NCBI RefSeq assembly: GCF_021390475.1
Contig: NZ_JAJUWS010000007.1
Location: forward strand, 111,701-175,700
Source of the DNA: Streptomyces sp. ST2-7A
Lineage (GTDB): Bacteria; Actinomycetota; Actinomycetes; Streptomycetales; Streptomycetaceae
DNA length: 64,000 nt
Direction: 5' to 3'
Part shown: piece after piece, positions 27,765 to 37,804 of the stretch
Position numbering within the stretch: the first letter of the stretch is position 1
How the letters are laid out: the number at the start of each line of letters is the position of its first letter
Translations under genes and position numbers: made by a program
Notes under the pieces: generated by a model
The model's database searches: none
Told to the model about the DNA's origin: nothing
What the model saw: the letters and a program-made list of their open reading frames with translations, nothing else

Positions 27765-28190
27765 ATGCCCGAGCCCACCGCCCCCGTCGCCTCCGTCCTG
27801 TTCGTGTGCGTCCACAACGCGGGCCGCTCCCAGATGGCCGCCGGCTTCCTGCGGCACCTCGCGGGCGACCGCGTCGAGGTCCGCTCCGCCGGCTCGATGC
27901 CCGCCGACCGGGTGAACCCGGCCGCCGTCGAGGCCATGCGGGAGGTCGGCATCGACATCACCGCCGCCACCCCCGTCGTCCTGACCCCCGACGCGGTGCG
28001 CGCCTCCGACTGGGTCATCACCATGGGCTGCGGCGACGCCTGCCCCGTCTTCCCCGGCCGCACCTACCTCGACTGGGAACTGGCCGATCCCGCCGGGCGG
28101 GGCGTGGAGGACGTCCGGCCGATCCGCGACGCCATCCGCGAGCGGATCGAGGCACTGGTCGCCGACATCGACGCCCGCGCCCGGACCTGA
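27765..28190 (+). CDS. arsC: arsenate reductase, LMW phosphatase type
   Basis: A 141-residue protein of the low-molecular-weight tyrosine phosphatase fold used by thioredoxin- or mycothiol-linked arsenate reductases. The anion loop is CVHNAGRS (Cys15, Arg21). Redox/arsenate segment DWVITMGCGDACPVFPGRTYLDWELADP supplies Cys at about 88 and 92 as the resolving thiols plus the acid Asp. It reduces As(V) to As(III) for Acr3. The start ATG 27765 has AAGGAAG upstream. It diverges from arsR-acr3 across about 195 bases. Confidence 0.93.
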   Translation: MPEPTAPVASVLFVCVHNAGRSQMAAGFLRHLAGDRVEVRSAGSMPADRVNPAAVEAMREVGIDITAATPVVLTPDAVRASDWVITMGCGDACPVFPGRTYLDWELADPAGRGVEDVRPIRDAIRERIEALVADIDARART

Positions 28191-28828
28191 CCCCGGCTCC
28201 GCCGGGCGGGACGCGTGCCGGTTCGGGGGCGGCTCGGGGTTGCCGCGGGCGCGTTCCCGGCCGGGGTGGGTCCACGCGGCGACCCGGCCCGCCACTCCGG
28301 GGCGGGGTCCAGCGGCGTCGGCGTACGCCCCCCGGTCGCCCGTATCCGGGCCGGACGGACCGGTGGGACGACCGGACCGGTGGGACGACTTCCCGGCCGG
28401 GTGGGCTCGGCCACGCGGGTCCGACGCCCGTTCCCCGGTCGCGCGTTCACCCGGCGGTCCGGGCCGTCACTCCGGGGCGGGGGCGCCGGTCGGCCCGGGG
28501 CCCCGCGGTGCGGGTGTACGCCTCCCGGTTCCCACCTCCCGACCGGTGACCGAACGCCCGCCGCGTGACCGCCCACCCGTCGTCCGACTCCGATACCCGC
28601 CACCCGTCCCCGCCCCCCGCCGAGGGCTTCCCGGTCGTTCGGCCACGGTCGCCGACGGTGCCCGTGACCCGGGCCCCCACCGGCCCGCCGGCCCTCCCGC
28701 GCCGGTGTTAAGGTCGCCCGTACGGCGGCACCCCGCACCGAACGGGTGACGCGATGTGGCCCGTGCGCGAACGGCGGGCCCGCGCTCGCCGCACGAGGAC
28801 CGCCGATCGGCAGAGGGAGGCGCAGGCC
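28191..28828. other. long GC-rich gap before LCP gene
   Basis: Over 600 bases without a supported gene. It holds a tandem 17-base repeat ggaccggtgggacgact (about 28359-28392) and recurring actccggggcgggg pieces. A possible promoter element gtgttaaggt is at about 28707-28716. The ribosome site GGGAGG for the next gene is near 28815. Confidence 0.35.
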
Positions 28829-30394
28829 GTGGCCACCCGTGCGCATCACCCCGGGAAACGTCCCGACCGTCGTGCCGGCGGACCGACCTCCCGCCCCCGT
28901 GGCGCCCTCCCCTCCGGAACCGGCGACGACCACGGTGACGATTCCCCCGGCCCCCGCCCCGGCGGCGGACGCGCCGCGACCCGTGCCGCCGGCCGGGTAC
29001 CGGCCCCCCGCCGCTCCGCCGACGGGCGCGCCGGCACCGGCGGAGGCCGCCGACGCGGCAAGCCACGTAAGAAGCCCCGCTACCTGCTGTGGTCCGCCGC
29101 GACCGTCGCCGTCCTGCTGCTCCTGGGCAGCGGCGTCCTCGCCTGGCTCTACCACAAGCTCGACGGCAACGTGCAGTCCGCCGACGTCGACGACAAGATC
29201 GGCGGCGACCGACCCGACGACCTCGCCCCCGACGCCGAGACCATCCTCCTCATCGGCTCCGACAGCCGCGAGGGGACCGAGGGTGCCTACGGCGACTTCG
29301 ACGGCATGAACTCGGACACCATGATGGTCGCCCACATCGCCGAGAACCGGGAATGGGCCACCGTCGTCTCCCTGCCCCGCGACTCCTGGGTGGAGGTCCC
29401 GGCCTGCGAGCTGGGCAACGGAGAGGAGTCCGAGCCGTACTTCGGCAAGCTCAACTCCGCCTACTCCACCGGGGGGATGAGCGGCGACGTGGGGTACGCC
29501 ACCGCCTGCGCCATCCGCACCGTCGAGCACAACGCCGGTCTGCGGATGGACCACTTCATCACCATCGACTTCAACGGCTTCAGTGGCATGGTGGACGCCC
29601 TCGGTGGCGTGGACATGTGCCTCGACGCGCCCGTCGACGACCCCAAGGCGCACCTGAGGCTGGACGCCGGCTGCCAGTCGCTCAACGGCGAGGAGGCCCT
29701 GGGTTACGTCCGGGCCCGCTACAGCCTGGGCGACGGCAGCGACCTGAGCCGCATCGACCGGCAGCAGGAGTTCATGCAGGCCCTCGTCGCGAAGACCAAG
29801 TCCAGTCTCACCAACCCCACCGCGCTCTACGAGTTCATGGGCGCCGTCACCGGCTCGCTGACCACCGACCCCGAACTCGCCGGTCTGCAGCCGCTCCTGT
29901 CCCTGGCCACCCAGCTCCAGGACGTCCCGCAGGACGCCATCACCTTCATGACCGTCCCCAACTACCCGCGCGAGCTGGACGACCCCACCGACCGTGCCAA
30001 CGTCGTGTGGCAGTACCCGCACGCCGAGCTGGTCTTCACCGCCATGGCCCGCGATGAGCGACTGACCGAGGAGGAGATGGAACGGGCCGCCGCCGAGCAG
30101 CCGACCATCTCCCCGGTCGACGTCCGGGTGCAGGTGCTCAACGGCTCCGGCGTCCCCGGCCAGGCCGCCGAGGCCGCCGAGGGGCTGCGCGCGGCGGGCT
30201 TCCAGGTGCCCTTCACCGGCAACTCCGACCTGGTGGACGGTACGGTCATCCGCTACCCGGAAGGGCTGGAGGACCACGCCCGCCTGCTGGCCAAGAAGAT
30301 CCCCGGGGCCCGGCTGGAGTCCATGGAGTCCGAGACGCCGGGCGTGCTCACCCTGATCACCGGCCCGAACTTCACCGGCGTCACCGGCGGTTGA
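28829..30394 (+). CDS. LCP (LytR-CpsA-Psr) family cell-wall glycopolymer ligase
   Basis: A 521-residue membrane protein. The basic Gly/Arg-rich cytoplasmic N-terminus (about 70 residues) leads to one transmembrane helix (YLLWSAATVAVLLLLGSGVLAWLY). The extracytoplasmic LCP domain follows: ETILLIGSDSREG, NSDTMMVAHIAENREWATVVSLPRDSWVEVP, DHFITIDFNGFSGMVDALGGVDM and GYVRARYSLGDGSDLSRIDRQQEFM, including the Arg/Asp residues that bind lipid pyrophosphate. A LytR_C domain closes the protein (about 425-515: DVRVQVLNGSGVPGQAAEAAEGLRAAGFQV). LCP enzymes attach wall polymers to peptidoglycan. I prefer GTG 28829, with GGGAGG upstream, over ATG 28754. It appears monocistronic. Confidence 0.93.
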   Translation: MATRAHHPGKRPDRRAGGPTSRPRGALPSGTGDDHGDDSPGPRPGGGRAATRAAGRVPAPRRSADGRAGTGGGRRRGKPRKKPRYLLWSAATVAVLLLLGSGVLAWLYHKLDGNVQSADVDDKIGGDRPDDLAPDAETILLIGSDSREGTEGAYGDFDGMNSDTMMVAHIAENREWATVVSLPRDSWVEVPACELGNGEESEPYFGKLNSAYSTGGMSGDVGYATACAIRTVEHNAGLRMDHFITIDFNGFSGMVDALGGVDMCLDAPVDDPKAHLRLDAGCQSLNGEEALGYVRARYSLGDGSDLSRIDRQQEFMQALVAKTKSSLTNPTALYEFMGAVTGSLTTDPELAGLQPLLSLATQLQDVPQDAITFMTVPNYPRELDDPTDRANVVWQYPHAELVFTAMARDERLTEEEMERAAAEQPTISPVDVRVQVLNGSGVPGQAAEAAEGLRAAGFQVPFTGNSDLVDGTVIRYPEGLEDHARLLAKKIPGARLESMESETPGVLTLITGPNFTGVTGG

Positions 30395-30564
30395 CGGCGT
30401 TCGGGGGGTTGGACCCCGGGGCGCGCTCCGGGTTTTCGGGCCCGGGGGTTTCGGCGAAGCCGGCCGGGAACGACCGACGGGGTCGTCGGCGTGTTTCACG
30501 CCTCGCCGGCTCGTACAGGATCTCTCCCGGACGCGGGCCGTCGCGTCCGAGGAGAGGACCGCCC

Positions 30565-31272
30565 GTGAACCGCAGTCGCAGCCGCCCCCGGGGCCGTACT
30601 CGGAACCGTCACCCGGTCGGTTCCCGCGCCGCCGCCGTCGGCTTCCTCCTCTGCGCGGTTGTTCTGCTCGCCCTCCTCACCGATCGCCGGGGCCCGCCGC
30701 TGCTCTTCCCCGCCGCCGTGATCATCGTGCTTCCGCTCGGCCTGTTCGTCCACCGCCTGTGGAAAACCCATCGCGAGCAGCGTGAGGGCGACGCCGAGTG
30801 GCGGCGGGACGAGGTCGACGCCCGGGGGCGGCGGAGCCTCACCGATGTCGGGGTGGACGGGATGACGGGCACCGAATTCGAGTCGTTCGTCGCCGACCTG
30901 TGCCGACGCGACGGCTGCACCGGGGTACGCCGCGTCGGCGGGGCTCGCGACAACGGCGTGGACATCCTCGGCCGGTTGTCCGACGGCCGATCCCTGGTCG
31001 TCCAGTGCAAGCGCTACTCGCCGAAGCGGTCGATCCCCGCCGCGACGGTCCGGGAACTGATCGGCGCCCTCGTCCACGCCGGAGCCGATGTCGCCGTGCT
31101 CGTGACCACCACCCGGGTCACCGCGCCCGCCCTGGAGACCGCCCGCGCCAACGGGGTCCCGGTCGTGCACCGCGACCTCCTCGGCCACTGGTGCGCCGGG
31201 GCGACCCTCCCGGCCGTCCTCGCCCTCGACGGCGCCGGCCAGGGCCCGCCCCGGCGCCGCGGTCGCGGCTGA
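30565..31272 (+). CDS. membrane-anchored Mrr-like restriction endonuclease
   Basis: A 235-residue protein with two transmembrane helices near the N-terminus (AAAVGFLLCAVVLLALL and LLFPAAVIIVLPLGLFV) and a C-terminal Mrr_cat domain. The PD-(D/E)xK site is visible: MTGTEFESFVADLC helix, Asp133 in ARDNGVDILG, and QxK (Gln147, Lys149) in LVVQCKRY, then VRELIGALVHAGADVAVLVTT. Mrr enzymes cut modified DNA. Membrane-tethered versions are common in actinomycetes and their target is unsettled. The start GTG 30565 has GAGGAGAGG upstream. It converges with the DUF4041 gene 49 bases away; together they look like defence-type nucleases, but a functional link is only inferred. Confidence 0.88.
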   Translation: MNRSRSRPRGRTRNRHPVGSRAAAVGFLLCAVVLLALLTDRRGPPLLFPAAVIIVLPLGLFVHRLWKTHREQREGDAEWRRDEVDARGRRSLTDVGVDGMTGTEFESFVADLCRRDGCTGVRRVGGARDNGVDILGRLSDGRSLVVQCKRYSPKRSIPAATVRELIGALVHAGADVAVLVTTTRVTAPALETARANGVPVVHRDLLGHWCAGATLPAVLALDGAGQGPPRRRGRG

Positions 31273-31321
31273 CGTCCCGCCGGGGAGGTCGGCTCGGAGG
31301 AGGTCGGCGTCGGACCGGCCG

Positions 31322-32989
31322 CTACGGGTGGCTCACCGTCGTACCGGTCCCGCTCGCCCGCCACTCGGGAGCCTCCACGTCCTCCCGGAACTCGAGCAGG
31401 TGCTGCCCCGCCACGCGTTTCAGGGCTTCCCGCACCTCGGTCGGCCGGACACGGAAGAACTCGCGGCGCGGATTGACCCTGTTCACCCTGCGGTCCTCGA
31501 ACTCCTCGTGCAACCGTCGCTCCAGACCCATCGCGTCCTCGCTGAAGATCAGGGCGTGCACATCGAATTTGAAGGGAACCGACGCGTCCCCCAGTTCGTT
31601 GACCCGGTCCATCGGCTCGAGCCTCCGGGTCATACCGATCTTGACGATGTCCCCGCCGAAGGCGCCGATGTTGGAGATCACGTAGACGTATCCCGCCCGG
31701 GCATTGGCCTCCCGGGCGTTCACCGCGGCGGTGCTCTCCTCCACCTCGGCGAGCTTGGCCCGCAACTCCTCCACGGCGGCCGGGTCCTCGGAGCCGGAGG
31801 CCAGCAGCCGTTCCAGGGCGGAGGCCCAGTGCCGGCGCTCCTTCTCCAACCGGGCCCTCTCCCGCTCCAGTTCCTTCTGCAGTCGCTCCTCCTCCCGCTG
31901 CCGTTCGCGCAGTTCCCTGCGCTGTTCCCGCTCCTCCTCCTGCTTGGCGAGGTAATCCGCGGTGAGCTCCAACTCCCTGACTCTGAGCAGGTGGTAGGGA
32001 TCGCTGATGCGGATGTGCATGGTGGTGCCCAGGCGAGCGATGGTCTGGCGGGACTTCTCCAGGCGGTCGACCATCGACTCCAAACGGTGGGGTCGCATGC
32101 CGCGTACGGCGTTGTCGGCCTCGGCGTTGTAGGCCCGCAGCAACAGTTTCGAGAAGTCCCGGACCATCTTCCGTCCGGCCGTCACCGAGCCGTTGACCTG
32201 CCAGTCGGTGGCGGCCAGGACAGCGCCGCCCTCGCGCTTGGCCAGGTCCTTCGCCCTGTCCCGCACTGTGGCCAACTCGCTCTTGTAGGCGACCGCGTCG
32301 GCCAGGGGATGGCGGTACTCGTAGATTCCCGCCTCCTGGAGCATCGCCTCCTCCTCCGTGCGGACCACGGTGAGACGCAGCTCCTCCAACCGGTGCCGGG
32401 CGTGTGTCGACTGCGCCTCGGTCTCCCGAACCAGACGGGACAGCTCCTCGAAACGGCGTTGCTCACCGGAGAGCGCCTCGCGCAGCTCCGCCTCCGCCCG
32501 CTCGGCCCGGGCCGCCGCCTCGGCCTCCACCGCGTCGCGCTCCGCGCGAAGACGCGTGGTCTCCGCGACCAGGTCGGTGATCCCCGGGCCCTGTGCCCTG
32601 GAGAGCTGGGCTTTCAGGGCCGTGATCTCCGTGGCCTGTCGGATGTTCTCCGTACGGGCCCGCCGCAACTCCTCGGCCAACCGTCCTGCTTCTGCTTCCG
32701 CCTGCCGGCGCCTCCGCCCGAGGAGGCCCTGCGCGGCGGCGACCACGGTGCCGGCGCCGTGGTCGCCGTTGGCACCGGCCCGATCGCCGGGGATCGTGTG
32801 CGACGGGGGAGGCGGTGGGGAGATGTCCCCACCGCCTCCCCACCGGTTGTCCGGTACGTGGGCCGGCACCCACACCTGCCACCCGGGGGGAGGCGGCCCC
32901 CATGAGGGATCCGGTTGCCACCCCGGGGGCGGCCGCCATCCCGGCGGCGGGGGAGGCCAGTTGGGGGGAGGGTTGAAGACGTGGGACAC
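31322..32989 (-). CDS. DUF4041 coiled-coil protein with T5orf172 nuclease-like domain
   Basis: A 555-residue multidomain protein. The N-terminus is a Pro/Trp repeat (PPPNWPPPPPGWRPPPGWQP...), similar to DUF2510-type modules. Residues about 80-215 are a long coiled coil. About 215-350 is the DUF4041 domain (GIYEYRHPLADAVAYKSELATVRDRAKDLAKREGGAV...NAEADNAVRGMRPH). A second coiled coil very rich in Glu/Arg follows. The C-terminal T5orf172/GIY-YIG-like domain (GYVYVISNIGAFGGDIVKIGMTRRLEPMDRVNELGDAS) ends with FFRVRPTEVREAL. The GIY-YIG residues GYVYVI...KIGMT are present, so DNA binding or cutting is plausible. Such proteins occur in phages and bacterial accessory loci. No partner gene besides the convergent Mrr-like gene is seen. 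Confidence 0.85.
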   Translation of the reverse strand: MSHVFNPPPNWPPPPPGWRPPPGWQPDPSWGPPPPGWQVWVPAHVPDNRWGGGGDISPPPPPSHTIPGDRAGANGDHGAGTVVAAAQGLLGRRRRQAEAEAGRLAEELRRARTENIRQATEITALKAQLSRAQGPGITDLVAETTRLRAERDAVEAEAAARAERAEAELREALSGEQRRFEELSRLVRETEAQSTHARHRLEELRLTVVRTEEEAMLQEAGIYEYRHPLADAVAYKSELATVRDRAKDLAKREGGAVLAATDWQVNGSVTAGRKMVRDFSKLLLRAYNAEADNAVRGMRPHRLESMVDRLEKSRQTIARLGTTMHIRISDPYHLLRVRELELTADYLAKQEEEREQRRELRERQREEERLQKELERERARLEKERRHWASALERLLASGSEDPAAVEELRAKLAEVEESTAAVNAREANARAGYVYVISNIGAFGGDIVKIGMTRRLEPMDRVNELGDASVPFKFDVHALIFSEDAMGLERRLHEEFEDRRVNRVNPRREFFRVRPTEVREALKRVAGQHLLEFREDVEAPEWRASGTGTTVSHP

Positions 32990-33562
32990 GGTGGTGACTT
33001 CCGACGGTACCGATGATGAAGTGCTCAGATTCGCGCCGATGCCCGACGGGGGAGGTCTCTTCCCACTCTTCGTTATGTTCTCGTTGCGGTGGGTCGTGGC
33101 CCCGGGAGCGCGCGGAGAGCGGGGAAACGCCCCCGGTGTGCATGAGGATTTCCCGGGGTGAAATTCCTCCTGAGGTGATCACTCGTGAAGTTCACGGCGG
33201 AGATTTTTCATGGCGGAAAAGTGATAGAGGTGGAGTCACCGTGGCCTTTGTCGATTTCCCGGGTGACTGATCGTCTTCTCCCGTTGCGCGGCCCCGGCGG
33301 GCCGGACAAGGGGGGTCGGCGGGAAAAGTGCCGTTGGGGCGGGTGGGTGGGATGCCGAAGCGGTGATCCCTCCCACGCCTGTGGGGCCGCGTTGCCCCGG
33401 GGAGAAGATCACCGCTGCGGATGCCCGCCTTTCATCGGGTCGGAGATCTTTTTCGGTATGCGGGAGAAAGTGTTTCGCGCGCGTGTCGGAGGGGATAGCA
33501 TCCAGCAACATGGGAGCGCTCCCAAACCGGATACCCCACAGCCGGAAAACGGAGACCGCACA
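32990..33562. promoter_or_regulatory. AT-richer divergent region before LPMO gene
   Basis: About 570 bases with markedly lower GC around 33000-33270. It contains the promoter of the DUF4041 gene and, at 33511-33524, a CebR-type operator for the LPMO gene. An open frame from GTG 33185 (KFTAEIFHGGKVIEVESPWP...) runs into the LPMO frame, but the LPMO signal peptide shows that translation really starts at 33563. I see no other gene. Confidence 0.5.
33511..33524. promoter_or_regulatory. CebR-type operator TGGGAGCGCTCCCA
   Basis: A perfect 14-bp palindrome identical to the consensus site of CebR, the LacI-family repressor of cellulose/cello-oligosaccharide use in streptomycetes. It lies 38 bases before the LPMO start, where binding would block transcription until cello-oligosaccharides appear. 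Confidence 0.88.
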
Positions 33563-34231
33563 GTGAATCCTCACACTCGCACCAAGGCGCTCGGATGGCG
33601 CGCTCGCCTGACGGCGCTGTTCTCGGCCGCGCTGCTCTGCCTGATCCCGTGGGCCGAGCCGGCCGCGGCCCACGGCTCGATCGTCGACCCCGCATCCCGC
33701 AACTACGGGTGCTGGCTGCGCTGGGGCAGCGATCACCTGAATCCCAACATGGCCACCCAGGACCCGATGTGCTGGCAGGCATGGCAGGACAACCCCAACG
33801 CCATGTGGAACTGGAACGGTCTGTACCGCGACAACGTGCGCGGTAACCACCAGGCCGCCGTTCCCAACGGACAGCTGTGCAGCGGCGGACGGACCGAGGG
33901 CGGTCGCTACCGTTCGATGGACACCGTCGGCAACTGGCGGGCCACCGACATCAACAACAACTTCAGCGTGCGGCTGTACGACCAGGCCAGCCACGGCGCC
34001 GACTACTTCCGGATCTACGTCACCCGCCAGGGCTTCGACCCCACCCGGCAGGCCCTGAACTGGAGTGACCTGGAACTCGTCCGGGAGACCGGTCGCTACG
34101 CCCCGGCCCAGAACATCTCGATCAACGTCAACACCCAGGGCCGCAGCGGTCGCCACATCGTCTACACGGTCTGGCAGGCCTCCCACATGGACCAGACGTA
34201 CTACTTCTGCAGTGACGTGAACTTCCGCTGA
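33563..34231 (+). CDS. AA10 lytic polysaccharide monooxygenase (secreted)
   Basis: A 222-residue secreted copper enzyme of the AA10 (former CBM33) family that oxidatively cleaves crystalline cellulose or chitin. The signal peptide (ALGWRARLTALFSAALLCLIPWAEPAAA) cleaves before His37, so the mature protein starts HGSIVDPASRNYGC with the N-terminal His of the copper histidine brace. The second His is in the conserved ANHQAAVPN-like/SHGADYFRIYVT region, and SHMDQTYYFCSDVNF is the family ending. Only the catalytic domain is present, with no separate binding module. The CebR box upstream points to cellulose rather than chitin as the substrate. The start is GTG 33563 with GGAGA upstream. Confidence 0.93.
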   Translation: MNPHTRTKALGWRARLTALFSAALLCLIPWAEPAAAHGSIVDPASRNYGCWLRWGSDHLNPNMATQDPMCWQAWQDNPNAMWNWNGLYRDNVRGNHQAAVPNGQLCSGGRTEGGRYRSMDTVGNWRATDINNNFSVRLYDQASHGADYFRIYVTRQGFDPTRQALNWSDLELVRETGRYAPAQNISINVNTQGRSGRHIVYTVWQASHMDQTYYFCSDVNFR

Positions 34232-34273
34232 TCCGGCGGGGTTCGCCCCACCCCCCACGCACGAGGCACCACA

Positions 34274-34315
34274 CCCCGGCCCCGGCGGGCGCGCGAGCGT
34301 CCGCCGGGGCCGGGG
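34274..34315. terminator. 18-bp hairpin between LPMO and membrane protein genes
   Basis: Arms 34274-34291 and 34298-34315 pair over 18 bases with one G-T wobble and a 6-base loop, between convergent genes. Likely bidirectional terminator. Confidence 0.78.
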
Positions 34316-34321
34316 CACGGG

Positions 34322-34798
34322 TCAGGTCATGGCCTGCTCGCGGTCGATCCGTGGTGTGCACAGCGCCCAGATGACGAAGGCGTAGAACGCGATGGCCACC
34401 ACCGACCACAGCGGTTGGTAGGGCAGGGACAGGAAGTTGGCGACGATCAGCACGGCGGCCAGGACGACCGCCGCCATCCTCGCCCACACCGCCCCGGTGA
34501 ACAGGCCGAGCGCCACCGCGATCACCACGATGCCGGCGATCAGGTGGATCCAGCCCCAGGTGGTCAGGTCGAGGGAGAACGTGTAGTCGGCCGTCTCGAC
34601 GAAGACCTCGTCCTCGGCGATCGCCATCACGCCGCGCAGGGCGTCGAAGAAGCCGGCGATCAGCATCATCACGGCGGCGAAGAGCACCACCCCGATCGCC
34701 AGGGCCTCACCGCGGGACGAGGTGGTACCGCGTTCGCCGTCGCGGGAGTGATCGGTGCGGGTGTCATGATCCCTGCGGGTGTCATGGGAAGACGACAT
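34322..34798 (-). CDS. four-helix integral membrane protein (DUF7144-like)
   Basis: A 158-residue protein. The hydrophilic N-terminus rich in His/Asp/Arg (MSSSHDTRRDHDTRTDHSRD) is followed by four transmembrane helices: ALAIGVVLFAAVMMLIAGFFDAL, WGWIHLIAGIVVIAVALGLFTG, MAAVVLAAVLIVANFLSLPY and WSVVAIAFYAFVIWAL. The pattern GxxDALRG..., TWGWIHL and NFLSLPYQPLWS is that of a family widespread in actinomycetes with no assigned function. No catalytic motif is visible. The ATG at 34798 has no strong ribosome site. Confidence 0.8.
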   Translation of the reverse strand: MSSSHDTRRDHDTRTDHSRDGERGTTSSRGEALAIGVVLFAAVMMLIAGFFDALRGVMAIAEDEVFVETADYTFSLDLTTWGWIHLIAGIVVIAVALGLFTGAVWARMAAVVLAAVLIVANFLSLPYQPLWSVVAIAFYAFVIWALCTPRIDREQAMT

Positions 34799-35537
34799 GG
34801 TTCGGCCTCCGTTTCGGGAGCGGTGGACACACCGCCCGGGTCCCGCCGGCCCCGGGGGGACCCGAAGGGGTGGGCGGCGCGGCCGATCGTGGTGTCTCTC
34901 CGGTTCGGCCGTGTCCGGTCCCCTCCATGCTCACGCCGTCTGGCCCGGTCCGCCACGCGGGAGCCCCGGGGAGCGGTTTCCCGACCACCCGGGGGCCGCG
35001 TCCGTCGCTCACGGCGAGGGGTCCGCGTCCCACCCGACCGCCCGTCGTGCCGTGGGGGCAACGGCCGTCCCCCGGGGCCGGTGGGCCCTCGCCGCTCGGC
35101 GCGGACCGTATTTCAATGGGTGGGAAGGGGCCGCGCCGCCGGCGCGGATCGACGGAGGCGAGGTAGCCGGACATGCGACGGAGGCCGGGGCCCGGGGCCG
35201 GCGGTCGCGCGACGCGGATTCGCCGGCCGACCGGGTGCCGCGGATGCCGCGGGCGATGCCGGCGGGGACGGTGTTGACGGGAGCCTCGGCGGCGGCGCTC
35301 GGCGTGGTGGGCGGGTCGGTGGCCGCCGTGGCGTTCACGGGGATGTGGCCGACGCCCGCGGCCGTGCTGTGGGTGCCGTGGGTGGGGGTGGCGACGCTGT
35401 TGGGGATGGCGCTGCCGTGGCGTACGGCCCACCGTCCCCGGGCGGGGGCGGGGGCGGGGGCGGTCGGGAACACGGCTGTCCCCCGGATCTCCCGTCCGGC
35501 CTCCCCCGTCAGGTGCCCGGGTCGGCCCGGTGTCGGT
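34799..35537. other. 740-base region with no confident gene
   Basis: No coding frame has convincing support. A rightward frame around 35244-35450 encodes two hydrophobic stretches (GTVLTGASAAALGVVGGSVAAVAFTGMW and VLWVPWVGVATLLGMALPW), so a small two-helix membrane protein starting at ATG 35244 or 35256 is conceivable. That frame lacks a stop before the CobW gene and has no clear ribosome site. A less GC-rich spot (gtatttcaatggg, about 35108-35120) might be a promoter. Confidence 0.35.
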
Positions 35538-36863
<1,326 letters not shown>

Positions 36864-36915
36864 GGAGGGCTCCCGGGGTCGGGTGGGGTGGCCGGTCCGC
36901 CACCCGTAATAGAAA

Positions 36916-36930
36916 TGAAAGTCGATTTCA
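36916..36930. promoter_or_regulatory. Zur-type box TGAAAGTCGATTTCA
   Basis: A 15-bp inverted repeat (TGAAA-n5-TTTCA) in an AT-rich island, closely matching the streptomycete Zur operator TGAAAATGATTTTCA. It is positioned to repress the CobW-type gene in zinc sufficiency. Confidence 0.8.
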
Positions 36931-37087
36931 ATCATAGGGGAGGGTCGGGCTCCCCCCGAGGGGGTGGTGCGCGGGGCGGTGCCGGAGGGGACGGAAGCCG
37001 GGTGGGAGAGGGCGCCCCGACGATCCGGACGGAGAGGATCGGGATCACGGGCGGGCTGCCCGTATCGAGGGGAAAAGAGGAACCACC

Positions 37088-37627
37088 GTGCGCTGGACCA
37101 TCCACGGCGAACGACCGCTCCACCGTCATCCGTGGCTCGAACTGACGCTGCTCGAGGTCGAACGACCGGACGGCAGCCGTTGTGAGCAGCACGCCATTCG
37201 CTTGCGGGACGTCGCCGCCTGCGTCGTGGTGGATGCGGAACAGCGGGTTCTGTTGATGTGGCGGCACCGGCTGGTCGCCGACAGTTGGGGATGGGAGCTT
37301 CCCATGGGTGTCGTGGACGAGGGCGAGACACCCGAGCGGACGGCCGTCCGCGAGGCGGAGGAGGAGACCGGTTGGCGCCCGGGGACCCCGAGCCCTCTGA
37401 TCCGCGCCGAACCGGCCGGCGGGATCATGGACGCCCGGCACCACGTCTTCCGCGCCGACTCCGTGGGGTACGTCGGGCCACCGGCCGAGCGGAACGAGTC
37501 GGATCGGATCGAGTGGGTTCCGCGCGCCGAGGTGCTCGGCATGATCGACCGGGGGGAGATCCGCAGCGGGATCACCGTGGTGGGCTTGTTGCGGTGGTTG
37601 ATCGGGGAGCCCACCCGGCGGGGGTGA
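37088..37627 (+). CDS. Nudix hydrolase (paralogue of 17159 gene)
   Basis: A 179-residue Nudix protein with box [23 protein letters not shown] at about 79-101 carrying the metal-binding REAEEE core. Upstream strands [28 protein letters not shown] and downstream blocks [36 protein letters not shown] match the 17159 protein block for block. Both are therefore paralogues of the same subfamily, probably acting on a nucleotide-sugar or ADP-ribose-like compound. The start GTG 37088 has GAGGAA upstream. Its GC content is that of the host genome, unlike the lower-GC copy in the accessory block. Confidence 0.9.
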   Translation: MRWTIHGERPLHRHPWLELTLLEVERPDGSRCEQHAIRLRDVAACVVVDAEQRVLLMWRHRLVADSWGWELPMGVVDEGETPERTAVREAEEETGWRPGTPSPLIRAEPAGGIMDARHHVFRADSVGYVGPPAERNESDRIEWVPRAEVLGMIDRGEIRSGITVVGLLRWLIGEPTRRG

Positions 37628-37804
37628 ACCGACGGGGCCGCCCCACCCCCGGGAAGCGGGATTTCCGAACCGATCACCCGAGGGGTGATTCGAGGCGGGC
37701 GCGCATCCGAGTCCCCTCGCTCCGGGGAAGAGGGGTACACGGGCGTTCCGGCCGGGATGTCCGAGGGCTTCCCGGAGGGACGACGGCGGGAGGAGGGCGG
37801 GCGT

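Noticed and set aside
33185..33562. N-terminal extension of the LPMO from GTG 33185
   Set aside because: It would bury the signal peptide and the N-terminal copper-binding His; the CebR site also lies inside this stretch.
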